From assembly GCF_040581485.1 (NCBI RefSeq), contig NC_090133.1, forward strand, positions 11,470,001 through 11,534,000: a DNA stretch of 64,000 nt, written 5' to 3'. This stretch comes from Linepithema humile. Lineage: Eukaryota > Arthropoda > Insecta > Hymenoptera > Formicidae. Below the pieces are notes generated by a model, which was not told the DNA's origin, searched no databases, and saw only the letters and a program-made list of their open reading frames with translations. Each line of letters opens with the position of its first letter. The stretch's first letter is position 1. This document shows, piece by piece, positions 1 to 10,953 of the stretch. A program made the translations under genes and the position numbers.

Positions 1-265
1 TTAGTTCGACGCGCAATTTCGTTAGCCGTCACGAACGGTTCTAGGCGCGCGTGCCGTTCAAATAATCTGTCCTCTTGGACAGACGTTTGGCGTCTTCGGC
101 CTTGCCCGCTACGACGATGCAGTTCGCCAGTCTATCGAAAGCGAGCTATAGCTCTGCTGACGACAGACTGGCTAACTCCCATCCTGTTGGCGATAATCGT
201 TTGTGAGTGACCTTCAGAAGCGTCAAGATTCGTGATACGTCGGTATCCGTTAGATAACGCCGTGG
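1..265 (-). pseudogene. Tc1-like transposase N-terminal fragment, cut by the window edge
   Basis: The minus strand encodes the paired helix-turn-helix DNA-binding region of a Tc1-type transposase. LTDTDVSRI is readable in one frame; after a frameshift comes IIANRMGVSQSVVSRAI and the basic linker QGRRRQTSVQ. One stop interrupts the helix-turn-helix exit. In Tc1 proteins this domain binds the terminal repeats, and the DDE catalytic domain would follow to the left, outside the window. The bipartite layout and the GHSQ...ANRMGVSQSVVSR pattern are typical of insect Tc1 relatives. The fragment is not functional as it stands. It has no adjoining terminal repeat that I can identify, so the right boundary near 265 is approximate. 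Confidence 0.75.
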
Positions 266-673
266 AATCTTTGCGAAAACAATACAGTCGAGAAGTGAGT
301 TAAAAACTCGCAATGAAAAACCATAAGCTCGCCTGAGAAAGAGGCGAAGTGTACATCAACCACCGCAGGAGTCCTAGCACGTCTATTATGAAAATCCACA
401 CGCACGCGCGCGCGCACGCTTTGGGTAACTCTAATGACGACGGTAATCTGCCGTGTTATTGTATTGAGAATCATATCGGAAATTTGATTTCTTATCGTGG
501 AAATAACCAAGCAAGGATCAATGATCAGATGGAAAATGTTTCGAATTTTTGCGTTATTGGCATTTTTGGGGCGAAATAAAGGATTTTTAGTCATTTTCGT
601 ACGTCAACGTAACTTACGAGTTTCAGAACACTAGAAAAGAAAAATCCAGTGCTCTCGAGATTTTGCGTGGTTA
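266..673. other. no supported gene; spacer between Tc1 fragment and solo LTR
   Basis: Short open frames exist on both strands, but none carries a recognisable domain. A short alternating CG/CA run (cgcacgcgcgcgcgcac, about 398-418) is the only low-complexity feature. The right end is the pre-insertion target of the LTR at 679. Confidence 0.5.
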
Positions 674-678
674 CTGGG

Positions 679-1641
679 TATGGGCGTATTGCCCAAAGAA
701 TTTGTTCGACTCGGTTGAAAGTTTTAAGAGACCAATTTTTGTTAGAAAAATATAAATTTATTTTTCTCGTCAAAGAATGAGTATATGTACAAGTTTGAGT
801 TGTGTTTAAATTAATTGATTGCGCCAGAGGCGCTTTCTCGGTAAAGGTGTAAGACCGAGAATTAAAAGAAAAATTGACGGGCACGGTAAGAGATTACCGG
901 CCGCGTCTTAGTATACTGAACGGGTCCTAAAAAGGACGGTTTAATTGAATCAGCTCGTTGTAGCCCCTTCCCCGGCGTCGGTGGAACTCCGTTCGGAAAG
1001 TGGTCTTTCGTCTGACAACTGCTCTCTGAGCAGGCTCTCGGCGGCGAAGTTTGGATCGCCACGGAACGAGTTTCCGGTGTGCCGGTAGCTGTCACCGTCT
1101 CGGCTCTCGGTATTACGGAATGCTCCGTGTACCGAGGAGAGAGAGGTCTCTGAATTCGGATGTCGCCTGGTACTAGAGTATCCCTTGGTGGCCGAGTCAA
1201 CCGGACGCAGAACTCTAGTGGAATTAGCTTCCACGCTAGAGTCTGAGGAGGTGACGGCGGTACTGAAGCTTCAGCGGGCCGCTTAGTTGAAATGTGCGGC
1301 CGATGCTGGGACTCTGTTTTCCTTTTACGTGCCTTGCGAGGCAGCGTGAGAAAAACTGCGAGACAATTTGCCTCTGGTTAAGTTCTGCTAAAGCAGAGTA
1401 TGACTCAGATCAAGGGCCCTTGGAGAGAGCTCGCCTTGAAGCGAGTGAGTGAGGAAAGATCTGCGGAGAAGCTCTTTTATATCTCTTCGATCAAAGCTTG
1501 ATCGCGAGAAAGCTCTTCACCGCCTGCGCAACCTAGCGGTGTCTCCGCAAGCTCATAACTCGGTAGAAGGCCTGCGGCGCGTAGCGGCGCCGCGGCGTAT
1601 TATGCCGCGTCAGTGTAGCAGTGTGGCGGTGAGCCGCCACA
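679..1641 (-). mobile_element. solo LTR (963 bp) with 5-bp target duplication, copy 1
   Basis: On the minus strand the element starts TGTGGCGGCTCACCGCCACA and ends ...CGCCCATA. It is flanked by the identical 5-mer CTGGG (plus strand, 674-678 and 1642-1646). A second copy of the whole sequence occurs at 28219-29171 in the other orientation with its own, different 5-bp duplication. The two copies diverge exactly at the deduced ends, which is what fixes the boundaries. A TATA-like ATATAAAAGAG lies inside (minus strand, about 1480). A 5-bp duplication fits BEL/Pao or Copia better than Gypsy (4 bp is usual there). Short frames inside the LTR are shared by both copies but are not genes. No internal region is attached. 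Confidence 0.85.
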
Positions 1642-1646
1642 CTGGG

Positions 1647-1994
1647 CATATCTTTAACTAAAAAGAAAACGTGGACACTAAGGGGTTTCAATCATTTTTC
1701 ACGAAGTGCCGCCCAAATGAATAAAAAAAAAGAAAAACGCGTTTTTTAACACGTTTTTACAATCGATATATCAAAATAAAAAAAATGTCAGATTGAAATT
1801 CTGAAGAAAGCGTCTTATAGGGGAGACTTTGAACTTTCCAAAAAGCCCATGGTGAATGTCGTACGACAATTTGTTCTGGAGCTACGGATGTTTAAAGTTG
1901 AAGGTATCAATTTTGCTTTAACCGCCAATAAGTTGGTAAAAAAAATCGCACAGCATTCACTAAAAAAGCAAATTGTTGAGAATTGTGTGAGCTT
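1647..1994. other. AT-rich spacer, no supported gene
   Basis: Poly-A and poly-T rich sequence. Nothing recognisable is seen on either strand before the tandem duplication. Confidence 0.4.
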
Positions 1995-2002
1995 TAACGT
2001 CA

Positions 2003-2390
2003 GGGAATTGATTTTTGACAACAAATATTTTTCTGGTCCATGCACGTTGCCCAATTTGGGGAAAATTTTTTTTTATTTCCGGATTGGTCCATTCAATGGA
2101 AAATAACTCAGTTAAAAATGATGATACAGGAGTTTTCTTTAAAGATTCGGAAACTAGAAGATTCAAGCTTCAAAACAATTTTTTAAAATATTTTTTTTGT
2201 CCATTTTTGACAAAAAATATTTTTCTGGTCTATACACGTTGCCCAATTTGGGGAAATTTTTTTTTATTTCCGGATTGGTCCATTCAATGGAGAATAACTT
2301 AGTTAAAAATGATGATACGGGAGTTTTCTTCAAAGATTCGGAAACTAGAAGATTCAAGCTTCAAAACATTTTTTCGCGGATACAGCCGCT
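2003..2390. repeat. tandem duplication, two copies of a 192-bp unit
   Basis: The block around GCCCAATTTGGGG (at 2049 and again at 2241) is repeated with a 192-bp offset and only scattered differences. The minus-strand reading MNLLVSESLKKTPVSSF occurs in both copies and stays open through much of the unit. This may be relict coding sequence of unknown family or chance. I do not recognise the protein. Confidence 0.8.
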
Positions 2391-2612
2391 CAAAAAACAC
2401 CTAAAAATCGACCCAAAATTTTCTATCCCTTAATTTTGACGCGTAGTGTATTTGATTTACCTCTTCTATTAAAAAATCTTTTGAGTGCTGCTATAAATGC
2501 GTCAGTAGAGATCGCTAACTACTTCTAAGTGTACCGCCTTTGATGATAAACATATAAATGTTGAAACGTAAATCTTAATCTTGTTACGATTGCGATGTTT
2601 TTTCTCCTTTAT

Positions 2613-3104
2613 CTATAAGAGACCACAATAATCAATACTTGTGTTTGCGAAAGATCGAGAACATTCGAACCTATCCTTCAGAAGATTACTCATTAGATGT
2701 TCTAACATTTGCGGTTTTGATTTGAAACATGTTATGCATTCGCGAATAATCTTTTTAATACGGTTTTTTCCGTTAATGGGCCAATATTTCTGCCGAATGT
2801 GATATAATGTTGCCTGCAGTCCGGCATGTAATTGTGAACAATGTGTATGCCTTATGCCAATGTGTATGTGTATGCCTATTAAATCAGTAATGTAATGTTT
2901 TTCAGGTAGAATAATTTGATGCTTTTGTTTATAGCTTAAATTAGAATTCTTAAGTCTACCTCTAACACGTAATAAGCCAGAGAAGTCACAAAATGGATAC
3001 AAAGAAGTGAGTTTGCTATTTGGTTTAAGACATCTCCTTTTCTCTAATTGACTTATTTCGCTAGCAAAAGCTTCGGCTTGGACAAGTTTTACAATAACAG
3101 ACAT
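2613..3104 (-). pseudogene. BEL/Pao integrase N-terminal zinc-binding domain
   Basis: The reading has the Pao integrase preamble LLRVRGRLKNSNLSYKQKH and ILPEKHYITDLI. The HH-CC zinc finger follows: histidines in the HIGIRHTHCSQLHAGLQATL region and the cysteine pair CITCFK. Catalytic integrase residues would follow but the sequence ends at YCGLL, just where the RNase H-like core begins (DYCGPF in the family, knowledge-based). The element is therefore truncated near 2613. Confidence 0.8.
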
Positions 3105-3337
3105 TGCTCGATTTAATTAAGAATTAATTAACATTCCTTGGACCTTGTGTTTTGTTCGACAATTGTCACTAAATCTAAAACACCATGCCACCACCCTGGA
3201 AGGGTGGCGAAGCACCACGATGGATGAAAATTGTTGTAGCATTTCAAAACTCCTTTCTATTTTCAAGTTAACTGTTGCTTGTTCAGGAATTTCTGTTAGT
3301 GTTGGAATAAAGTTTGGCCAAGTATGTTAGTCTTCTA

Positions 3338-4115
3338 TTAATCAAAGAGGTCTATGAATTCAGATACTACCATTAACAAGGTCGGAAGAAAAAGTCTTAA
3401 AACTCTTAAAACAAAATCAGCAAGATTATCCTGTGATGATACGTGTCTCCAATCAAAGGATGCTATAGCCTCTTGAATAGAAGCCACACGATTTGTTACA
3501 AAAGTCTTTAAACAATGTGGCTGAGTGTGAATCCAATGCAGCGTAATAGTTGAATCTGACCACAGAACAACTTTACTAAATGTTGTGTTGAAGGCCTCGA
3601 GCATTGTTTGACAAAGTTGCGACAAGAGCAAGGCTGCGCACAGCTCCAATCTAGGCAATGAAAGTTTTTTAAGTGGAGCTACTCTGGATTTGGAACACAG
3701 CAACATTACATGGTGCGAATTGGCTGCGTTTGATGATCTTACATACATACAGGCTCCATATGCAGCTTCGCTAGCATCAGCAAATCCATGAAGTTGCAAA
3801 TTCACTGATTGCGCCATGCAGATATGTTGTTTATTTCCGACATGCTATCTAGAGTTTTCCAAGCTGTATGAATTTCCATTGGAATAGATTCATCCCATGA
3901 TAACCGTAGTTTCCAGAGCCCTTGGCTCAACAGACGAGTGGGTCATAAAGAGATGTTACATGTGATAAGATTAATCGTTTTGTTAACTTAGCTGATTCTT
4001 GACGCGTTGCCACTCGATATAAGAAACAATCTTGTTTCGGATTCCAAAGAATTCCCAATGTCTTATGTGTCCCAGCAAATTCTAAACACCAATGCTCATT
4101 TTGCTCACCTGTCAT
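3338..4115 (-). pseudogene. BEL/Pao connection and RNase H domain, broken
   Basis: The segment 4115-3927 contains LGILWNPKQDCF, the thumb-to-RNase H transition of Pao elements. After a frame break, 3817-3338 reads LHGFADASEAAYGACMYVRS, then LPRLELCAALLLSQL and VVLWSDSTITLHWI. These supply the RNase H acidic residues: D of ADAS, E of LELCAA and D of WSDS. The domain would remove the RNA strand during reverse transcription. The C-terminal end runs out of frame at the left, before the integrase segment. Confidence 0.85.
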
Positions 4116-4145
4116 AGACTCAATGAATTGAGGATGATTGGAAGC

Positions 4146-4830
4146 CTATTTCCTTAGATCAAAACCTCCGCTACTTAACAATCTTGTGATTTGAGTCTTT
4201 AAAGCTATCGCTTGTTCTATTGTTTCTGCTCCCGATAGAAGATCATCAACATATAGATCTCTTCTAATGATTTCAGCGGCTTCTGTATAATTCTGCCTTT
4301 CATCTTTACTTAATTGAACTAAAGTTTGTGTAGCTAAGTATGGTGCTGGTGACATTCCGTATGTTACAGTGTTGAGTTCATAAATACGTACTGTTTCTTC
4401 TGGGTTATTTCTCCACAGAATCCTCTGAAATGGACGATCTTCAGGATGTATGAATATCTGTCTGTACATTTTTTGAATATCTGCTGTGAAAGCTATGTTA
4501 TGCAAACAAAATCTCATGATAATGGTGAGCAGATTTTGTTGCACCATTGGACCAGTAAGCAATGTCGAAAACTACTCTTAACTTTGTAGTCATACTTGAT
4601 TCCTTAATAACTGAATGGTGAGGAAGAAAACATCCCTCCTATATACTTGGTTGCTTCAATTCCGTCATATGTCCTAGTAATTCATAGTCTTGAAGAAAAC
4701 TACGATAATCTTCATACAATCTAGAAGTTGCGTTTAGTCTTTGTTCCAAGCTCTGTAATCGTTTTAAGACTATCCCGTATGATTCGCCTAATTTCCCTTT
4801 TTGCTCATTAAATGGCAATTCTACTGACAA
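4146..4830 (-). pseudogene. BEL/Pao reverse transcriptase, broken
   Basis: The upstream part (4830-4639) has the pre-palm segment LPFNEQKGKLGESYGIVLKR followed by LGHM. The palm (4562-4146) has QQNLLTIIMRF, the motif A region FTADIQKMYRQI and the catalytic motif YVDD within RDLYVDDLLSGA. Between them the expected stretch after LRVVFD is deleted: the text jumps from VVFD to the segment before GPMVQQNLL with a frame change. In intact elements this domain copies the element RNA into DNA. Here the deletion and frameshift make it inactive. A short open piece at 4115-3927 (GTHKTLGILWNP) is the connection toward RNase H. Confidence 0.85.
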
Positions 4831-4850
4831 GGGGAAGCCACGTACTCTGT

Positions 4851-5021
4851 CTCACCGATTTTAATAAAAATTTTTTACGAGTAGTTTTTGTCCAATGAAG
4901 TTTCCGTGCAAAGCCATTCGATGCACTTCTCAAAATTTGCAGAGAAAAAAATTTATAAAGTTAAACGTAAATATACGCGCAGTCTAAATCATTCAGCTCC
5001 TACTGCTGAAATTAATTTTAG
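4851..5021. other. AT-rich spacer
   Basis: Nothing recognisable is seen between the BEL remnant and the tRNA-like segment. Confidence 0.4.
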
Positions 5022-5100
5022 TGATTCGTAGCAGCTCAATGGAAAACGCCTGGATTATCACGTTGGAGACTCGGGTTCGAGTACCTTACGGGTTTTTTTT
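5022..5100 (+). other. tRNA-like segment, possible SINE head or tRNA pseudogene
   Basis: An A-box-like TAGCAGCTCAATGG lies near 5029. A near-consensus B box GGTTCGAGTAC lies at 5074-5084, about 45 bases downstream as in a tRNA. A run of nine or more T follows, the usual RNA polymerase III stop. The T-stem pairing is broken, so this is not an active tRNA. It could be a degenerate tRNA or the 5' part of a tRNA-derived SINE. Confidence 0.35.
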
Positions 5101-5109
5101 TGCTTTTTC

Positions 5110-5550
5110 CGAGAGTAAGGCGAGTATCTTCTTGTTATAATTATCCCTGTTTAAAGCAACGATGGAGTTGCCTTTATCAGCTCTAGTGAACAGAATGTTC
5201 TTGTTCTCTTTGGTGAACTTTTTGGTATGGGAGAGTCAATTAAATAACATTTTATGATTATTGTTTGTATTATTATTAACTTTATCAATGTTGTTGATAA
5301 TAGAAATGGATTCATTTCTAACAGAACATTGCAATTTTTCATCACATCTCTCTAGATTTCTTTCGACACTTTTTATAAATTTAAAAGACGTTATTTTTTT
5401 GTTAGCCATTGGCAAGTTGAACCGGTGTCCAAGTTGTAATAAAAGTATTGTTTCCCTAGGAATCGACTGCTCGGAAAGGTTGAAAAACCATTTTTCTTGT
5501 GGTTTGTTTAAATTGGATTCTAAATCAAGGAGTCTGATGAGATATTAACG
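5110..5550 (-). pseudogene. Penelope-like element, N-terminal remnant
   Basis: Minus-strand frames give LLQLGHRFNLPMA and, further on, NILFTRADKGNSIVAL. The second motif matches ILFTKADKGNITVAL in the better preserved Penelope element at 52.9-54.5 kb. Both motifs precede the reverse transcriptase palm in Penelope-like elements. Stops and frame changes occur between them and the palm is missing, so this is a dead 5' piece. Confidence 0.7.
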
Positions 5551-6138
5551 TTTACTATATTGTTAGGTTGGAGGGAGTTTCTCTGTCTAAAACTTCGATT
5601 TGGTCCCATCTGAAATCATGATCAAGATCCAAGCTGTGACTCGAAATGGTAGATGGGTGACCGCTTTTTCGTCTACTTCCATATTTCCACACTGGCATAT
5701 TTTCTTCGTTATAAAACACAAAAAGAGGAAAAAGATGTGTATTTGCTGCGGTATGTTCTACAAGCTACGACTTAATGTACTGCTAATTCAAATGCGTCCG
5801 ACTTCTAATTCATATTGTTCTTGGACCAACCATCCAGTACCGTAATGCATCGTCATTTTAACTACTTTATGTCGCTAACATCGCAAGTAAGGATTTTTAT
5901 AATTTATAACCTCGAGAATCATCCTAAGCATATGGAGACTTTTGTTAAACGGTTGAAATCTTTAACCGACATGTGTTAATCTTGCAGCGTATGCTTGTTG
6001 TTATCTTTAGTTTATTTCTTTTTGTAAGACGCGCTTACCGTTATTATAATTTCACTGAAGATGGCCATAATAAATGTGCCGAAACGTTTGATTTTATAAC
6101 TTGTTTTAATTGATCTTTGAGCACCCAACAACCTGCTC
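5551..6138. other. probable Penelope terminal (pseudo-LTR) sequence, no gene
   Basis: The segment around 6052-6090 reads CACTGAAGATGG ... GCCGAAACG. The same motif pair appears at about 55545-55580 (ACTGAAGATGG...GCCGAAACG) and inverted at about 48565-48600. I associate this motif with the ends of arthropod Penelope elements. No open frame here has a recognisable domain. Confidence 0.45.
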
Positions 6139-7385
6139 TAGGCTAACATAGCTTTTTTATTTTATTTGATAATTGGTTTATTAAGAAGGCCCAAAAAACA
6201 TTTTCTTTTTTTAATAATTGATTATTGTGTAAACAGAAAGATTTTTTAATCAATGAAAAATGAATCGTAATAAAGTATTTTTTCAACATGTACTTCTCCA
6301 CTATTTCGACATGAAGAAAACTGCAGCTGAAACGCATCGCTTACTGTCCGAGACTTATGGCCAAGAAGCTCTATCAAAAACAATGTGTATAGAGTGGTTT
6401 CAACGTTTTCGAAGTGATGATTCGAGAATGGAAGACAAAAAAGTGATGATTCTAGCGTGGAAGACAAAAAACGTTCAGGACAACCGAAAAAGTTTGAGGA
6501 TGCCGAACTTTAAGTTTTACTGGATGAAAATCCATCTCAAACACTTTTAGAATTATCAAAAGTGTTAGATGTTACTAAAATCGCTGTTTGCAAACGCTTA
6601 CATGCCCTCGGAAAAATTCATAAGGAAGGAAAATGGCTGCACCATTAGTTGTTCGAAAATGCCATCTTAAACCGTTTGTCCATCGCAACTTCTTTGCTTG
6701 CCAAGCAACATAAAAAGAGTTCTTTGTGGTGTATTGTAACCGGAGATAAAAAGTAGATCTACTTCGTTAATCCCGAACGGAGAAAATTATGGGTGGATCC
6801 CGGGCAACCATCCACTTCGACACCAAAACGAAATATTCATAGACATAAGGCTCTGCTGTGTGTTTGGTGGGACCAAGAAGGCGTGCTTCATTATGAGCTG
6901 TTGCATCCAAATCAAACTGCTACCGCTGATCGCTACCGACAACAACTACATCGATTGAATGATGCATTGATGCAAAAAAGGCCATCCGTAGCTAGTAATC
7001 GATGCAAAGTGATCCTTTTGCACGACGATGTGCATGTTGCAAAAATCGTGAAAGACACACTTTTGGAGCTCAAATGGGAAGTTCTTCCACACCCAGCGTA
7101 TTCTCCAGACTTGGCTCCATCGGATTATCACCTTTTTCGATCGATGCAACACGCGCTTGAAGACACACACTTCTCCAGTTATGAAGTTTAGAAGTGGGTG
7201 GATGAATGGTTTGCTTAAAAAAATAGCGCATTTTATCGTCACGGAATTAGTCTCCTGCCAGAAAGATAGACAAAAGTCATAGAAAATAAGGGAAAATATT
7301 TTGATTAATGTATTTATTTTACTCTCTTTCTGATAAATGAATTTTATAAGACGAATAATGACGGAAACTAAGTTTAACACCTAAT
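6139..7385 (+). mobile_element. mariner element with degenerate ends
   Basis: A D34D-type mariner transposase pseudogene occupies the centre. The right end, read inward, is TTAGGTGTTAAACTTAG next to TA. The left end near 6139 (TAGGCTAACATAGC) resembles it only loosely. The size of about 1.25 kb fits a mariner. Its right end is set by the CACCTAA-TA junction at 7379-7387; its left end is tentative. Confidence 0.65.
6260..7273 (+). pseudogene. mariner transposase (D34D type), broken
   Basis: The N-terminus keeps the helix-turn-helix region typical of mariner: HVLLHYFDMKKTAAETHRLL, then CIEWFQRFRSDD. The middle is shifted and stopped. The C-terminal half reads ALLCVWWDQEGVLHYELL, then VILLHDDVHVAKIV, then HPAYSPDLAPSDYHLFRSM. 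The second catalytic Asp (LLHD) and the third (PSD) are separated by 32 residues rather than 34. The normal HDNARPH stretch has become HDDVH, which looks like a 6-bp deletion at the active site. Several further stops follow near the C-terminus (EV-stop-KWVDEWF). It is inactive. Confidence 0.9.
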
Positions 7386-7699
7386 AGTATTTAAAACTGG
7401 TAGAAACAAATGCCGAAAAAAGGTTGAGAAGCAGGTCTCGAACACAAAATCTCTAATATTCTAGCTACTCGCCTTAGAAACGCTTGCTTTTTAGTATTTA
7501 TCGTATGCTGTTGTTTTTGATCGACAATAAGAAACGAGACAAGAAGCGAGACAAGATGTATGTCACTTCTGCAAACCGAACGACCAAGCGCACATAGATG
7601 TGGGGGCTCGCTTGTGTGCGTGACCCCATCACTCATGTTGCTCATATTGCAGGATGCTCGGTCTGGCATCATTGATGTGACATCACCAATCTGGTGTAT
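7386..7699. repeat. diverged copy of a short interspersed element
   Basis: The stretch GCAGGATGCTCGGTCTGGCATCATTG (7650-7680 region) resembles the end of the MITE at 57154-57319 (GCAGGATGCTCAATCTTGCA). The upstream GCTCGCTTGTGTGCG also has a counterpart there. It reads as an old, ragged copy. No gene is seen. Confidence 0.45.
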
Positions 7700-8130
7700 C
7701 AACCCAGTAAACATTCGATGTATATCCTATGTATATACATGAAATATCCATAATGTGAAAAAAATGTACTATATATATTATGTACATACATATGACATAC
7801 GCTGATGTAGATACATTTGTAGATATACACAAGATATCTTATAGATATACATAGAATGTATATTCGAACGAGATCGCTGCCTGTATATACATAGAATATA
7901 CCTCGTGTACATTCCATGTATATACATGTAACATACATACGATATACGCTGAAGTAGGTACATTTATGGATATACATAGAATGTATATTCGAACGAGATC
8001 GCTGCCTGTATATACATAGAATATACCTCGTGTACATTCCATGTATATACATGTAACATACATACGATGTACGCTGATGTAGGTACATTTATGGATATAC
8101 ATAGGATATCGTATGGATATACATAGAATC
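7700..8130. repeat. AT-rich minisatellite, 125-bp unit built on ATGTATATACAT
   Basis: GAACGAGATCGCTGCCTG occurs at 7866 and 7991, a 125-bp offset, within almost identical surroundings. The unit itself is made of short TATACATAGAATGTA-like words. Open frames on the minus strand rich in Y, C, I and M are by-products of this repeat and are not genes. The left edge, CCCAGTAAACATTC at 7703, matches the terminus of the neighbouring element at 8364. Confidence 0.85.
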
Positions 8131-8363
8131 AGTCATTAGTTTGTTCACTTGCCGCTATGTGATGCATTATGCGCTATCTATCTCGTATTTAAGTTTTAAT
8201 CATGAGAATTATATAAAACTTGCAAAAGGCGGGTAATAATATTGAAGATATAATAACTTTTTCTATCAGTTTAATATCTGAATCTCAACACAGGGAATTT
8301 AGATAAACTGATTGTTCAATAATGGGGTAGATAAATATCCGAATAAATGAAAATTGTTTATTA
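8131..8363. other. spacer, nothing recognisable
   Basis: AT-rich, unique-looking sequence between the two repeat blocks. Confidence 0.4.
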
Positions 8364-8713
8364 CCCAGTAAACATTCAATATTCTATATACATGGAATAT
8401 CCATAATGTAAAAAAAACGTACTGTATATACTATGTACATACATAGAATGTACCTCATGTACATGCCACGAATGTGTATTGCACATCTTCGGAATATACC
8501 CCATGTATATACCACGAATGTATGTACATTGCATATCTTTGGAATATACTTATGTATGTACTGTGGACATCCTATGTACATACATGTGGTAATTATTTCA
8601 CATAGGATATGCGCTTTATATACTTTTCACATTCTTTGTATATGCATAGAATATACAATATACATATATGTATATACATAGGACGTACATAGAATGTCCT
8701 AATGTTTATTGGG
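8364..8713. mobile_element. MITE-like element with CCCAGTAAACATT ends
   Basis: The left end CCCAGTAAACATTC and the right end, read inward, CCCAATAAACATTAGGACA form an inverted pair. The interior is ATGTAC/TATACAT-rich like the minisatellite at 7700-8130, which carries the same left end. I could not find a convincing target duplication. Confidence 0.55.
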
Positions 8714-10146
8714 AATTGGCTCGCGTAAAGATACACGGTCCGTCTCGCGAATGAACTTGGTATGGGACACGACCGTGTCTCTTGATATTGAAATGACTTA
8801 AAAACTGTTAGCGTTTAATTGACATCTAAATTGTTAGACCACCTAGACACGCTATGATGTTAATAGCAGGTCACGCTTTTTTAACAATTCATGATTTTTT
8901 ACAGGTCCGTCTCAATCGTTTTGCATATTTTGCAATAATTTTGCAATAAATAGAGAAATTAATTTTAAAAAAGTGGCGAATAAACTCGCGTTTTGCGCGG
9001 CAGGACTGTGAGATGTACGCTCAAGGCGTATCAACGATGAATGTTGTACGGCAATGAAAAGTAAAGCTGTCCACTCACTTGCTCGCGTGTTATTTCTATC
9101 CTCGCCAAGAGATCAAATTTTTTGTTGCTGTGCGATACATTTGCCACTGTCACATTTAAAACATACATCCTATGGTCTAGCTGCACGAAACGAACGCTTA
9201 TTCGCTAATTCTTTTTGATTAATATTTTAATAATTATTGCAAAAATAGCATAATGGTAAAGAATTTTTCTGTTTAACTTATTTTTCTTTATTTGCTCATG
9301 AGCGTTGACAATGTTATGATACTCTGTACATTAAGGACAATGGCTGTCAACCTTATTTGCATCCTCGAGACTATGTCGATGACATAAATCTCGACATACT
9401 TGGCATTGAGATGATGGCAATGTTTGTAGAAATTCAAGCAAATTTATCTTTTCGGCACAGAAATACATAATTAATAGTAAGATATTATTTATATAAAATC
9501 GGATTTTACCTTTTTTTATTAGAGCGTTGCTTGCAAGTAAGCGATTTATAGCGACTTGTAAGCCAAGCGGTTCGACTCTTTCCGTTGACGCCCTCGATAT
9601 TCAAAAATACTTTTTTTTTTAGAGTTTAATCACAATCCCTATTTTTTCGGCAATTCTGTGATTAATTAACAATCCTTTTTACTCTACTCTTTTCTCAACT
9701 AATCTTTTAGCGTTTCTTTTTGTTCAAACAAGTATGAAGCAAAGGAAAACCACCCTTCGTCGTTCGTTTTGATGCCGCATACGCCACATACTACTAAATA
9801 ATATAAAATTTCTTAATATCTATAAAACCCTATATAATCATATATGTGGTAGTAATATCAAATATTTTGACCAGTTATAAAGAAAAGATCAGTTTTTTCT
9901 TATAAAAACAAACATTTTTCTTACATAAACAGGACCAATCAATAATGATCAAGATACAATACGCTGTTGTAGTATTCAGCGCTAGCGTAGAACTTCTTAT
10001 GTGCGCTTTACCAGCTGATAACTTAATACACACGGTAATGTCATAATATGACCAATATGTTCACTCGGTCCGCTATTATTTTAAGCGATGATAAATTTAA
10101 TGTCGTATATTACAATTAAAAGATCTTGAACATGATACGTTTTTAG
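8714..10146. other. long AT-rich stretch without a recognisable gene
   Basis: Both strands are closed by frequent stops and no domain is recognisable. The only local feature is a weak inverted pair around GATACACGGTC ... GACCGTGTCTC at about 8729-8783. Confidence 0.5.
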
Positions 10147-10482
10147 AAAGAACCCCGCACAAATCTTATGGAAAATGGATCTCGGTCAAATTGCTTCAAA
10201 TTTTAATATTTTGTAGCTCATGTCAAGCTGATTAAAAGTTTTCATAGACACAAATCTCCAAATGCCTTAGTTTTTGCTCCAGGACCTTTGGAAAGTCATC
10301 ACATCTTATACCCAGGGAGAACAACAGGTCTAAGAAGCGTCTAATAGACGTCTATAGACGTGGGTACGGAAAAATAGTTAAAATAAATTTTTTTACTAAC
10401 ATTAGTTATGAATACTGTATAATATATTCATGGAAATCATCAGTGAGTAATTGAAGAAAAGGATTTGAATAAGTATATTATA

Positions 10483-10561
10483 CGTGAGAGGCAAGGGGAT
10501 TTACGAAAATCAAGCACCCCGTACGTGAGAAGCAAGGGGACTCACAAAAATCAAGCACTCC
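10483..10561 (+). repeat. two copies of a 41-bp hairpin-bearing repeat
   Basis: CGTGAGAGGCAAGGGGAT at 10483 and CGTGAGAAGCAAGGGGACTC at 10524 are followed by AATCAAGCACYCC. The second copy has a GTGAG...CTCAC stem. The same motif occurs three times at 17178-17281. Confidence 0.7.
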
Positions 10562-10953
10562 AAAGGAATGAAACGCCTGCCACGTCCACGTTCATTCTGG
10601 GTAATTATAAGAACAGGTGAAAAATTAAAGTCATAAATGTACACTTGCAGATGCACATTGATACATGTACAAGTATAGTAAAAAAGATTTATTTTGACTA
10701 TTTTTCCGTATAAGATGTGATGACCTTCCGAAGGTCCCGGAGCAAAAACTAAGGCATTTGGAGTTTGTGCCCGTTAGAACTCTTAATCAGCTTGACATGA
10801 GCTACAAAATATTAAAAGGATGATGCCAAAATGTTCCCCAAATTTCGTACTTTAAGTTATGGTCCAAAACTTATATTAATTGAAAGCTCTCGTCAAGCTG
10901 ATTAAAATGATATATAATACAGCTTGAACCCTCGTAAAGTTCCATGAGAAAAT

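Larger units (their letters stand above)
2600..4850 (-). mobile_element. BEL/Pao retrotransposon remnant (pol region, both LTRs missing)
   Basis: Reading leftward, the minus strand gives the order RT N-terminus, RT palm, connection, RNase H, integrase zinc-binding domain. This is the gene order of BEL/Pao pol. There is no gag or protease at the right and no integrase catalytic core at the left. The remnant is therefore truncated at both ends and also carries internal deletions and stops. It is not bounded by the solo LTR at 679-1641, because that LTR has its own target duplication and a complete pair of ends. Confidence 0.85.

Noticed and set aside
862..1234. Two overlapping minus-strand frames of about 100 codons, also found at 28622-28996
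   Set aside because: Both copies lie wholly inside the same solo LTR, so their sharing reflects LTR copying, not gene conservation.
679..4850. A complete BEL element formed by the pol remnant and the LTR at 679-1641
   Set aside because: The LTR has its own complete 5-bp target duplication, so it is an independent solo insertion; intervening sequence is unrelated.
7699..8681. Several 60-130 codon frames rich in Tyr, Ile, Met and Cys
   Set aside because: They repeat with the 125-bp minisatellite and the ATGTATATACAT words; no protein family is recognised.
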